Shown here piece by piece: positions 46,174-56,991 of a DNA stretch of 64,000 nt. The translations under genes were made by a program, and so were the position numbers. Every line of letters starts with the position of its first letter. The stretch's first letter is position 1. Source of the DNA: Hyparrhenia diplandra (taxonomy: Eukaryota; Streptophyta; Magnoliopsida; Poales; Poaceae); NCBI GenBank assembly GCA_015847255.1, contig JADLZK010007649.1:992001-1056000 (forward strand), in the 5' to 3' direction. The notes beneath the pieces were generated by a model that worked only from the letters and a program-made list of their open reading frames with translations, did not search any database and was not told the DNA's origin.

Positions 46174-46288
46174 TTGGAGAAGTAATACTCCTATTTAGTC
46201 TTAAACTATAGCAATGTTTTCTGTCATTTTCTGTCTACCTTTTCCAATACTATTGCTAATGCTATGCTGCCTTTTTTGTTTTCGGGGA

Positions 46289-49200
46289 TGCCAATCACAC
46301 ATAGGACACGTAGTCAATCTGCGACTTACATTTGCTAGTGTTGCTAGACGGGATGCAATTTCGAAAGTGAGAATGCTCGATATTGAGGCGTAAGATCGGC
46401 AAGTAGGAGAGTTCCACTTGAGAGGTGGTGCAGAGCCCCCCCGCTATTCCCATTGAGCAAAATCGTCCATTGATTGAGCGGAAGGGAAATCGTGAGTATT
46501 AACTTGCATTGTTATTTTTATTATGAAAATCAACACTCATGGCATATGTTGACTGATACGTTTGATTATATTGCAAGGTCCACGGACTCATGTGGAGGGA
46601 AGGACTCCTTCAAGTATTTTAACAGTCTTCTTGAAGCGGAATCATCCTGGTTTGGTTGAGTACAAAGGCAAGGCGTGGTGGCATCGACATGGAAACATTA
46701 CCAAGCGCAAAGGACAACTCTGGAAAATCCAAAGGCGATGTTGTTCTTTGAAGCCTTTTGGGTAATTCTCTCCGATTAAATATCTTGTCCGCTATTTATT
46801 ACTTTGTCTCCTATTTACTCTCCTATGTAAATACCGGTCGTTGGCCTTCTCGGGCCCCTTGTATTAGGCCATATACATGATTCTCCACATTTGTAAACTT
46901 ATCATTATGAGAAAATACAGAATGAATAAGTAGTTATTAGCCCCGTTGTATTAGGCAATATACATGTTTCCTAGAATATACACAGCAATCATGGTATCTA
47001 GCTACTATACGTACATATGAGAAAAGAAGTTGTACAATCCTTTGGAAATTAATGTAGCTATCATATATAGGTTTCACATTTTTATTTACTTTTGCGTTAA
47101 GGTTTAGATTCAATCCATCCAAAGAAGATGTTTCAGAGAACATGTTGGTGTGTCTTTGCTCACAACTCCTTGGGAGCATAATGTATTATTTAAAATTACG
47201 GCTACAATAGATCATTTTCGCAATGTGGAGAAGAGAAAAATTTGTGACAAGGTAGTAGGACAATTCTATTTGACACGGAGGAGTATCTTGGACAAACAAC
47301 CTACTTGGTTTAAACGAGATTCTTTGGGAAGTTTTGGCTACGAGAATGGAGTAGCCCCCGAATTCAAGAAGAAGTCCGAGAATAATCGTGCAAATCGTTG
47401 CGCGAACAAATTTAAACCCCACAAAGGAGGATCCAACTCTATTGCAACGATACGACGGAAGTTGGTTAGTATTCAGTTGTTGTTTTTTCTATTAGATATT
47501 ACATGTTGTAGGAAATACACAAGTAATTTGGCTTCTTGTTTAATGTAGTCTAAGAAACTAGGAAGAGAAGTGAGTGCTATTGAGGCATGGGTCCATACTC
47601 ATAGTGGCTCAAATCCACGAAGACATTACTTCACTTTGAACACCGAAGAAGCCACTACTTGTTTGGTAATTACTAATTATGCTTATTTGTTATTTTGTAC
47701 AATTTTGGTGTTATTTTAAATATCTTTGATGTTATTTGGCTATTTGCATATGCTCACACGGGGAAAAATACAAAGGAAAGGCCATTGAGTTAAATGGACC
47801 AGATTTTGATTGGCTACACTCTCCAATAGATACGAGCACTCTATCAATGCGGTTGTGGCCGACCACATGGAAAGTGGGCCTTATTTAATGGGGCCATCAA
47901 TGACAATGAAGCTCTAGCTGACTTGAAAAGAAGCCATGCCTCAGCCATGGCTGCTAGGGAGACAACGTCAAGAAGAGGAGGACCGTATGAGGCAAGAAGC
48001 TAGTGACAGCCGTTTGGCTAAGGACTACGCCCAAAAAAATGTTGATTTGGGGAAGGGGGTGCATTCCCACATTGCAAGTTTACAAAGGTTTATAGAGGTG
48101 AGGTGTCATCTGCATCCTTGTGTGTTATTTCGGTGTCAATCTAGCAACTTTTTCTTGTGTGTAACCTATATTGTTAAATTGCGGTGTGTTGCTTTTGCAC
48201 TGCTGGTATGCCGGACATATAGAAGTTCCTGCTCCAATGGCTCCCCACCGACCCTCCAATGTATCTTTGTTTTGCCAACTCCAAACCCCTCTCATGACAA
48301 TGTAAGTTTGATACGGACTCCACTTTTCCCCTATATTCCATATATGTTGATTGTGTGTAACTCCAAACAGGATATTGCTAGTGACATACTGTTATTGAGC
48401 TACTTCTCACAATATTGTTCAAATAGGATATTGTTGTTCTCCCCTAAAAATGATATTATCAAATATTGTGTTGCGTGGGACTCACTTTGTCTATTGCTAG
48501 GCGATCACGTGGCTGTATGCTTATAACTTTCTTTGTGTTTAGGGCCCTGCTGTATTTTATCTATAATGATTCCTTGCATGTGGACAATCATGGTGGGGGT
48601 GGAGGTACTAAGCGTGTGTGAAATGATCTAGCATTTACTTAGGCTGGCGATAGATATCTTTGTGGGGAAAGGCTGAATTTAGTATGTCAAAGCATTCTTT
48701 GCAACAACCTTGATGTGGAAAATGTGTCAACTACGTTGGTTTTAGCCCTATCAGCATGGCTGCAACAGGCTTAAGGAGGCTTGCCTTGAATTTGTCGCCA
48801 ATGAAAGTGTGATGAATGTAGTGGTGGCCACCCAAAGTTTTAAGAATCTCAAGATATCCTACCTGTATGTGATGTTAGAAGTATTTGAGAAGAAATTGAA
48901 ACTGTTCAGTAGAGTGAGTTCTTGATCACTAGCTGATCGTGTGGCTATATGCTTACAAAATAATGGTGAATGCTTACTAATATACAACTGAACACCGGTA
49001 GAGACTTTTGACCATCTTTTTATTTCTATAAAGAGATATTCCTGCTGATTATAGCCTCGTGGAGTTGTACTTCAAGTGACTTGCTAATTCCATGATTTGC
49101 ACAGTTCAACATTTTACTAATGTAGACTTTGCTTAATCCGACAGTATTTTGGTACCAATGGCTCATCTGTTCGGCGGAAACTCGGATGAAATAATAAGTA

Positions 49201-49370
49201 GGATAAAACGGAGCATTTCGTGGCCATCCGAGTGGGACAAGTCCTGGGGCAAATGAGATTACAAGTGGAGTCCATGGATCTGCAAGTGGTGCAAGAAGTG
49301 GTGGAGGCACATACTCTCCTCCTGCACAGGAAGAACAATTTCCATTCTTTTGAAACCATGAGTTGTAGTT
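46289..49370 (+). pseudogene. Second CACTA gene (tnpA/Ptta-like), broken
   Basis: A start at 46289 gives MPITHRTRSQSATYIC. Later pieces show KRNHPGLVEYKGKAWWHRHG (near 46640), FRNVEKRKICDKVVGQFYLT and SENNRANRCANKFKPHKGGS (47200-47430), then GREVSAIEAWVHTHSGSNPR (near 47560). The charged RQRQEEEDRMRQEASDSRLA near 47955 could be a coiled coil. The order resembles the plant transposase Ptta/En/Spm (transposase_24) family. The blocks are separated by intron-like AT-rich gaps and by stops. In En/Spm the second product binds subterminal repeats; here its likely targets would be the CCCTAGGG arrays. The 3' limit is approximate. Confidence 0.75.
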
Positions 49371-50209
49371 AATCAGCTCGTTCGCATGTGGACAACTTCT
49401 TTTGGATTTGTGTTAAGGATTTGTTGTAATATTATACTCTAAATGTATGGATTTGTGATCAGATTGTATGGATTTGTGATAAGATTATAAATCTAAATGT
49501 ATGGATTTGTTTTATGGATTGGATGAAATGAGTGCTTAATTATGGTCCATTTGAAAGTGAATTTGAATTTGAAATATTTGTGCATTTGAATTTGTACATT
49601 TGAATTTGAATCTGTTATATATGATATAATGTTTCCCTAGGGTTGAGATTCCTAGGGAAACTGTCCTCAGAACCTGATCACCTTCACACGTTGGCACGCT
49701 GGCATGGGGGTTCTGACATGCAAGGCAGTTTCCCTAGGGGATGGAACCCCTAGGGAAAGAATGGTTCCCTAGGGTATGCCCAGAAACCGTAGGGAAATGC
49801 TCAGTTTCCCGTCGAAATCCTCCCTAGGGGCATTTCCCTACGAAAAACCCTAGGGAACATGTTTCCCTACGGTTTTAAAGGGTTTCCCTAGGAATATTAA
49901 CCCTAGGGAAACACGTGAACTCTAGTAGTGCTCATTTGTCCATATATTCATACTACACCAAGTGGGATGGAGAGGTCAGTGCCTCTGCTTAGAGGTTTAC
50001 TATCTACATTCCAAATTATAAGTAGCCTTGTCTAGATATTTAGCAGATTTGATGTGCGAAAAGTCAAAGCGAAAAAAATATTAGCAATTATCATACAAAT
50101 TGAATACTTTTTTTTTTGAGAGGATGCAAATTGAATACTTAGACATACATTATATTTAGATACCTAGCAAAAAGTAGGTAACAAAAAAAGGCAAAAATTG
50201 TTTAGTAAT

Positions 50210-50900
50210 CTCGAAACGGATGGAGCAAAGCTTTGGTCACAATGCTAACTGACGTTAGAACACAAGCAGGCCGGGCTGGGCCTTTTGCTAATAGATCGGC
50301 ATCTGCCTTGCTTCTATCTGTACGGCTATAGCTGGATCTACAATCACGTACCTGTACTGTACGTACTCCTCGGCGGCAATATGATATGGTTATTAATTAA
50401 TTAGTACCGTATTGATGTCATAGCGGTATGGAAGTAGGCTCAAATAAGTCGTCAAAGCCCATTTACATTAGAGTTGGGAGGAGGGGTTAACGGGCTTGAG
50501 TTAGCATTCACAACCGCAGAGCCACGAAATGCAAATGCGGGTTTGTTGGGATGTGTTGGGAATGTTGTGTCTGCCCATTCCAATCCTAGGATTAGTCAAT
50601 GCTGGTGGCTCGCCCAACCCTTCTTCCAGCTCTCTTTTTGTTTTTGTTTTCCAATATTGATATATGGATATAAACCCTTTCTCTATGATATATCCAATTT
50701 TTACTTTTGTTGTTCTATAAGAGTTTTATTTTTTTGTTTTCCTATATCGAGTTATTAACACTTTTCCTATAATAATATATCCAATTTTTACTTTTTGTTG
50801 TTCTTTTTATAATCCTTACTTTTGTTATTCTGCATTAGTTAAAGTGTTGAACCCAACACAGGAGAGCAAACAAGCCGAATAGTCCGTAGAGGTTGTCCTC
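50210..50900. repeat. Unit U copy leading into block D/E
   Basis: The landmark 'caatatgatatggttatta' lies at about 50375 and 'ggaagtaggctcaaataagt' near 50430. It continues into 50905-51560 without a break, showing that unit U and block A/D sequence were one unit originally. Confidence 0.85.
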
Positions 50901-51078
50901 GAATGAAAAGTGTCTATGGATCACAATCATCACGTACGAAACCTTTTTATTTCTCATTAAAAACCATTGCTCTTTTTACCAAAAAAAAAAAATCATTGTT
51001 GACGACCAAAAAATACTCCTACTTAAAATGCATGTTAGAGCACTACATAGCGTTTTTTTGTGCCATCGTGTACAATTA

Positions 51079-51273
51079 CTCCCTCCGTCCAAAAAAAAAA
51101 GAAAAGACATTTTAAACTTTCCGTGAAACCCGGCCGACAATTATATATTAAAATATACAAATAATTATGTTGAGTAATTAGTATCATCAAAAAAGTAAGT
51201 CGAGTTTTTTAATAAATTTATTTATTAGAGACATAAATGTTGCACATATTTTTATATAAATGGAATCAGACTT
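51079..51273. mobile_element. 3'-truncated Stowaway MITE shared with block A
   Basis: It starts CTCCCTCCGTCC after TA (51077-51078) and follows 4206-4400 closely, but stops at 'aatcagactt' without its right terminal repeat. The deletion also took about 90 bp of flank that block A still has. Confidence 0.85.
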
Positions 51274-51557
51274 GAGAAGCCAGTTATTTTGTTACTTATT
51301 CACAACTGCCCATGTTAGAGGCCGCGGCCCGAAGCAGAGATATGATGGCCCAACAGCCACGTAAGCATATCTTGGTCGATGGAGGAGTCATGCATGAGCA
51401 AAACCATGGTATGGAGTACGCACGGCAAGTGCGTAGAGCAATTACCAAACATGAAAAAAAAAAAAACCATGGTATGGAGTACAAGCATATGCAAGGCGAA
51501 GAGCAGTAAATTCAGAGTACACGCAAAGCTTTGCATCAATAATTGTGCCTGCTTGCT

Positions 51558-51590
<33 letters not shown>

Positions 51591-52164
51591 AAAGGTTTGC
51601 TTGTTTGTTTGTTTCTTCTCTAAAAGGTGCGGAATCCATTGACGCAGCAAGAGGAGGCTCTCCAGGAAAGGAAACGGGAAACTGCCGCGTTGACAGTGAG
51701 TGGCAATCCATTGGGACCACGTCCATGCTTGCATTGCAAGCGTGCTAGGCATGGCGGTCGAGATCGCGATGACTTTGACTGGTGCCGTGCACAGCGGGGT
51801 CAACAAGTCAACGTCCAAGATACTGTTGCCCTGCTACTACAAACAGTACAGGTTTCACAAAGAGTACTACAAACTGTTGCGCTTCACAAAACGGACGAAC
51901 GAGAGGGGAGATGCATGCATGAGAGAGAGAGGAGCTGATGGTGATCCGTACTTTGTCGTCTTCCTTCTTCACTTGAAACCAGGGGAAGTCGTCGTACGTG
52001 TCGAATTGAGTGAACCAGAACTGGACATGCACACCGAAAATCCTGACCCCTGTATCCATTTGGCGAACAAGAAGGATGGCTAGGCCGGCGATGTTGACGC
52101 CCTGCCGTAGAGTGAATAGTGATGGGGACATGCCGCGCGATGAGGGACGATATCCTGGGCCTTA

Positions 52165-53336
52165 GGCTATCTCCAACAGCCCATGCATAATTTTGAGACC
52201 CATCAGATGATTTGAGCCACGCACAGTGAAATAGATAGCATCCCAAATCTCCCCTTCTCCAACGGCACACCCACATCTATTTCTAAACAACTTTACGTCT
52301 AGATCCCCGGCCTTTTCAGAAATTATCTAAGCCTATATTTTATAAAACCTTCTCTTTGGCTCTTTTGCATCAGGAACCTAGAGAGTAAAACGAAATTAAT
52401 TTTCAGTCCACTTTCTTCCTCTCGATGCATCCGCGAGCGCTGAGTGCCACCGCGGGGCTCGCTCTCCACCGGGCGCCGTCGCCCCCATCTTCCTCTCGCG
52501 CCGGCGCGACCCAAGACTCCCCACCACGGCGCCGCAATCTTCATCTCCCTCGCCGTCGCGGTCCAGCAGCTCCCCAAGCACGGCGCGGCAGCTCCGATCT
52601 TCCCCACCTCCTCCCGGTCATCGGCGGCGGACCCACCTCGCCCCCACCGACGCACGCACCCCCTGAAGCCTCCTATGGGCCCGGCCACCACTGCAGGTGT
52701 TGTGCTTTTGCGTCAAGAGGAGAGAGGATAGGCTTATTTGCGGCGTGGATGGCGTCCTACGCAAAGTCCGTGTGGTCTCTCGCATGCTCCGTTGGAGGTG
52801 GTTTTGAGAAGGCAAACACACTGTAGGTGTCGAACCTAGCTAGATTGGGCTGAACCGACACGTGATCGGCGATCGAGAGACGGAGAGGGGGCGGTGGAGG
52901 CGGCGGCGAGGGCGGCGCGCGGTCGGGCCCCGGGAGGGGGCGTCGGTGGAGGCAGGGTTTGGGGGCGCGCGGAGAGAGAGGGAGAGATTGAGAGATAGAA
53001 GCCGTTGAGGGAGCTACCCTTTTAATTTTTCTCGCTTAAGATTCAACCGATTACAAGCTCCTTGTATTTATAGTCCGAGGGAGACTTGCATGTTAAGAAA
53101 TATCTAGGAGGTTTCCTTATAGATTGGAATACCTCTTGACAAAGTAATTTATTTCTTTCCCTAAATAATTATTACTTAACGACGAAGCGAAGGAAGACGA
53201 CGGACCCGCGCGGGCGGCGGCCGGCGGCCAGGCGCGTCTGCGCCAAGACTCCTCCTTGGGCCTGTTGGGCCCTTTGCCCATGGGTCATGACAGTAGGCCA
53301 TGTATTTTGTGTTTTGCCTCTTCTCTTGAGACAGCC
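52165..53336. mobile_element. PIF/Harbinger-like element, TTA target
   Basis: The ends are GGCTATCTCCAACAGCCC and, read inward from the right, GGCTGTCTCAAGAGAAG. TTA flanks both sides (52162-52164, 53337-53339). In block A the same position (6739-6748) reads uninterrupted 'ctgggccttatgcatgg', a clean empty site. The GC-rich interior has open frames but no Harbinger transposase or Myb-like partner. A solo LTR is nested at 52828-53292. Confidence 0.9.
52828..53292 (-). mobile_element. Solo LTR nested in the Harbinger element
   Basis: TGTCGAACCTAGC...GGTCATGACA has TGTC/GACA inverted ends and an exact 5-bp duplication GTAGG at 52823-52827 and 53293-53297. A TATAAATA box on the minus strand (53072-53065) gives the orientation. 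The 465-bp length and absence of internal sequence indicate LTR-LTR recombination. Confidence 0.92.
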
Positions 53337-54165
53337 TTATGCATGGCATGGGCCTTTCGCTAATAGATCGGCAATGCATTCTAGCTGTACGACTATAGTT
53401 TCTCAAAAAAAAAAAAAAAGCTGTACGACTATAGCTTGATCTACAATCACGTACCTGTACTGTACATACTCCTCTACAGCAATATGATATCGTTAATTAA
53501 TTAGTACCGTATTGTTGTCATAGCCGTATGGAAGCAGGCTCAAATAAGTGCTCAAAGCCCATATAAATCAGAGTTGGGAGGAGGGGTTAACGGGCTTGAG
53601 CTAGCATTCACAAACCGCGCTGCTTAATTGCTCGCAATTTGTCGGGTTGTTACTGGAGTGTCCCATTCCAATCACCCAAAATAGCGAAATGTTGTTGCCT
53701 CGCCCAACCTTCTTTCAACTCTTTTTGTTTTTGTTTCCCTAAATTGAGTTATTATTTTGTTAACGCCACCGTGTACAATTCTACTTGTTCTCATTGCGTG
53801 CTGACTGCAGAGGCAAGCCGGTTATTTTGTTACTTGTTCATGGGCTGACGACTGCCCGTGCCAATGTTAGATAGAGGCCGTGGCCCGAACCAGAGATAGC
53901 CCAGCAGCCATTGTATCTTGGTCGATGCGATCATCATGGAGGAGGAGCATGAAAGCATGTTGGCGTAGTAGCCCTGACCTCTCGCGTCGTCGTCAATATG
54001 TCCGCGTGTTTCTCAGAATTGTAGGAAAGAAGTTTGATAAGATATCGTCTTTGCCTAATTAATTAAGGTACATACTAGGCTTAATCCTCGTTGTTGTAAA
54101 AAAAACTAGGCCTAATCCTCATTAGAAGGATAGTGTTCTGTACAAATGCTTCCATCACATTGGCT
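53337..54165. repeat. Unit U copy E with the LINE-free site
   Basis: It matches 6740-7360 and then 10246-10380. At 54010-54025 the sequence 'gtttctcagaattgtagg' lacks the LINE and also about 75 bp of block A sequence before the LINE target, so a small deletion or insertion accompanies the difference. Confidence 0.85.
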
Positions 54166-54905
54166 GGAGCAGGTTGAAAAGAATCTTGTCTCAATGGGTT
54201 TTAGTTGTCCATTCTTTCAAGCTTTTATGTTTTGCATGAATGCTTAGAGTTATTGATGTCAACGTATTATTTTCCTCTCGTATTTTACTGTCTATTAATG
54301 TTACTTGTACCTACAGCTCAACCTAATGCGAAAAAAAAAAAAGTAGTCGGTCAATGTTACATAGTTGGTCATATTTTCAGTTCTTTTTGCACCTCGGATT
54401 AAACATCCTGATAACATATAAGCATGCTTATTATGCTTTGTTCATGTCACTACTATTCATACATGGTGTCATGTACATCGAAATTGGATACCCCATGAGA
54501 GGTAATTTATTTTGGCGTAGGGTCATATGCCCCCATATACGTTATCTCTGGATGATTCCTGGCTTCAGCATACATATTTAGATTTGTGGGTTGATCGTTC
54601 CCGCACGGAGTAAACGTATCATGTACACCAAGTAAACATCTGCACATTATTGATGATTCCTGGCTTCAGCATATCATGTACACCAAGTAAACATCTGCAC
54701 ATTAGGATAAATATTTGTTTTTATGGTTTATCAAAAGTGTAAACATGCTCCCTTAATAACGACAATAACAATTAATTTAAGTTGTATTATATTAATACTC
54801 CTTGATACTTAATAAATATCAAAAGTTGTTTTTTTCTCTAAATAATTAAATATTTTTGGGTTAAAATATGACGTATAATATTTTAAGGACTCTATATCAT
54901 CTATA
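54166..54905. other. AT-rich spacer with 55-bp echo
   Basis: A phrase beginning 'tcatgtacaccaagtaaac' occurs at 54619 and again at 54674 (period 55 bp). No gene is seen in this stretch. Confidence 0.6.
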
Positions 54906-54910
54906 ACCAC

Positions 54911-55508
54911 TATAAAAGAAGAACCTCACTAGGGAATTCTCTTGACATGCAGCTAGGACACGTCATCACCCCTCTCGTCCGTTTACTGCTACAGCATCCG
55001 TTTTTTTTTTTTTGCGACGCAAGTAGGGAAAAAGAACCGGGCGGCCTCGCTACAACATCCGTTTTTTTTTTATGCACGAAGGGAAAAACCGGCGGCCTCC
55101 GCTTCCGTTGTCATCTACGCGCACGAAGGAAAAACAAATGGCGGACTCTTCCCATTCCTCTCGCCCCTGGCCTTCCCCCGACCCTCGCCTTCATCCCCCG
55201 TCTTCCCCATTCCTCCGGCCACCTGGCCTTCCCGATCCTCGCCTCCATCCCCCATCTTCCAGTCGTATGCCGACCGTCCCCCTCCACTTCCACTACAGCC
55301 CTATCCTCGAGTGCCGGCGCCCCATGTGTCCAATCCCTCCACAGCCGTCGTCCCGATTCGCCCTCCTCTTCTAGTACAGCCCCTGTCCTCGAGCGCTGCC
55401 GCCCCCATGTTCCCAGTCCCCTAGTGAGCCGTTGGAGAAGCCTCGGTTGCCGCCCGCCATCTCGCCACCTGCCCCCAGTGCTCTCGACTCTGGAGTTCAG
55501 TCAGTCAG
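54911..55508 (+). other. Possible orphan promoter and first exon
   Basis: TATAAAA at 54911-54917 is followed by GC-rich sequence ending exactly at a strong donor, CAG/GTAAGG (55508/55509). Frames inside (54947-55564; MADSSHSSRPWP from 55138) are Pro/Ser/His-rich and unlike any family I know. Sixteen bases past the donor, unit U of block F begins, so any downstream exons are cut off. It may be the 5' end of a gene truncated by the duplication, or a transposon leader. Confidence 0.35.
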
Positions 55509-56570
55509 GTAAGGCAGATAAATATCCAATAATAGACCCAACAAGGTGTAATTATATGTTCTGAAAACGTTAGTTTAGATAACTACAAATCAAGGTTTTT
55601 TTAAACCGTAGCAACACACAGACGTATTTCCTATAGTAACAAAACAGAAAAAGAAAATTATTTTGTAATCTGGAAACGGTGGGGGCAATGCTCGTGTACG
55701 GCAGCAAGTCAGGTGGCGTCGGCGTGCGGACGACCGAGTCCTTTATGGTCACAATCCTAACAAACGTTAGAACAAGGACGGGCTGGGCCTTATGCATGGC
55801 TTGGGCCTTTCGCTAATAGATGGGCATCTGCTGGTAGCAGTACGGCTACAGCTCTACAATCACCTACTCCTCCGCGGCAATATGATATCGTTAATTAATT
55901 AGTACCGTATTGTTGTCATAGCTGTATGGAAGCAGTCTCAAATAGGTCGTCAAAGGCCACATAAATGGGAGTTGGGAGGAGGGATTAACGGGCTTGAGCT
56001 AGCATTCACAGCTTCGGAGCCAAATCCGGCCTGGGTTTGTCGGGATGTTAACAGGAATGTTGGTATCTACCCATTCCAATCCCAGAAATTGGTAATGCCA
56101 TTGGTTCGCCCAACCCTTCTTCCAACTCTTTTTGATTTTGTTTTTGTTTTCCTATATCAAGTTATTAACCATTTTTCTATAATATAATAATCTTTTTTTT
56201 TTAACGTTGGTTGTTCTTTTTTTAGTCCTCACTTTTCTTGTTCTATATTAGTTTTATGAAGTGTACAATTCTATGTTTTTGTTTCCACCGTGACAATTCT
56301 ATTTTATGAAGTGTATTTTTTTAATTAACCATTTTTCTATACTTCTTGTCATTGTGCGGTGAGTGCAGAGGCAAGCCAGTTATTTTGTTACTTGTTCATG
56401 GGCTGACAACTGCCCATGCACGCCCATGTTAGTAGAGGCCGCATGGCTCGAACCATGGCCTCCATAATGAATAATAAGAAGTTTTGTTATATTTTTTTTT
56501 TTGCTAATATATTCTTAGATATATATAAACAAAATATATATTTAGACATGTGTAACAAAATCTTGTAAGA

Positions 56571-56919
56571 CAAGCAGGTGGGCCCGCGCGCAGATGCGCG
56601 GGTTACGGGTTGCAAACAGGTTTTAAAACAGGTATTGTTATGGTAAACGGGTTTGTACAGTTCTTAACGGGTTTTACTGTTTGTAAATGGGTCTATTCAC
56701 AACGGGTTTTACTGTTTGTAAATGGGTCTGTTCACAACGGGTTTTACTGTTTGTAAACGGCTACGTACTGTTTATAACAGCTATGTACTGTTCACGTGAT
56801 CCGATACTGTTCATGACGGTATGTACTGTTTGTTTGATCCGTTACTGTTCCATGAATAGTACCTGACCGATCAGATCGCTCCATTGGTATACGATTGTAA
56901 GAGTATATATATATATAGA
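56571..56919 (-). mobile_element. Short non-autonomous Helitron
   Basis: On the minus strand it begins TCTATATATATATATACTC and ends with a GC hairpin (CCCGCGC-atct-GCGCG) about 11 nt before the 3' terminus CCTGCTTG. It lies exactly between A (56570) and T (56920), with no target duplication, as Helitrons do. The uninterrupted target 'cttgtaagatttgaagag' is preserved 50 bp away (56966-56985) as part of a small tandem repeat. The 3' end CTTG departs from the usual CTRR. Three 35-bp 'acgggttttactgtttgtaa' repeats fill 56669-56770. Confidence 0.72.
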
Positions 56920-56991
56920 TTTGAAGAGAGACAAAATTACTTATTAGATATGTGTAACAAAATCTTGTAAGATTTGAAGAGAGATAAAATT

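Larger units (their letters stand above)
40689..49930 (+). mobile_element. 9.2-kb CACTA element, formerly autonomous
   Basis: The terminal repeats are CACTACTGGAATTCACC (left) and CACTACTAGAGTTCACG (right, read inward), with duplication CTC at 40686-40688 and 49931-49933. Subterminal arrays of TTTCCCTAGGG words occupy about 40708-40815 and 49630-49915. A GC-rich leader (40810-41520) ends in AAG/GTGAGC, a good splice donor. A tnp2-type gene (42503-46173) and a second gene (46289-about 49370) follow in the same orientation, as in En/Spm. Both are broken, so the copy is dead as a transposase source but has transposition-competent-looking ends. Confidence 0.96.
50905..54165. repeat. Duplicated block D/E (paralogue of block A)
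   Basis: The pairing with 4003-10380 is listed under block A. This copy has a 30-nt T run at 51560-51589 where block A has about 20. It also carries a small duplication of 'accatggtatggagtac' (51404-51420, 51465-51481). At 53480 a second unit U copy begins, so block D/E contains two U copies in tandem (50210 and 53337). Confidence 0.9.

Noticed and set aside
51560..51589. The 30-nt T run as a LINE or SINE tail
   Set aside because: Block A has the same run, shorter, in the same context with no flanking target duplication. It is a variable homopolymer in the ancestral unit.
54947..55564. A 205-aa secreted-like protein
   Set aside because: The frame runs across the splice donor into unit U and has only Pro/Ser/Arg composition.
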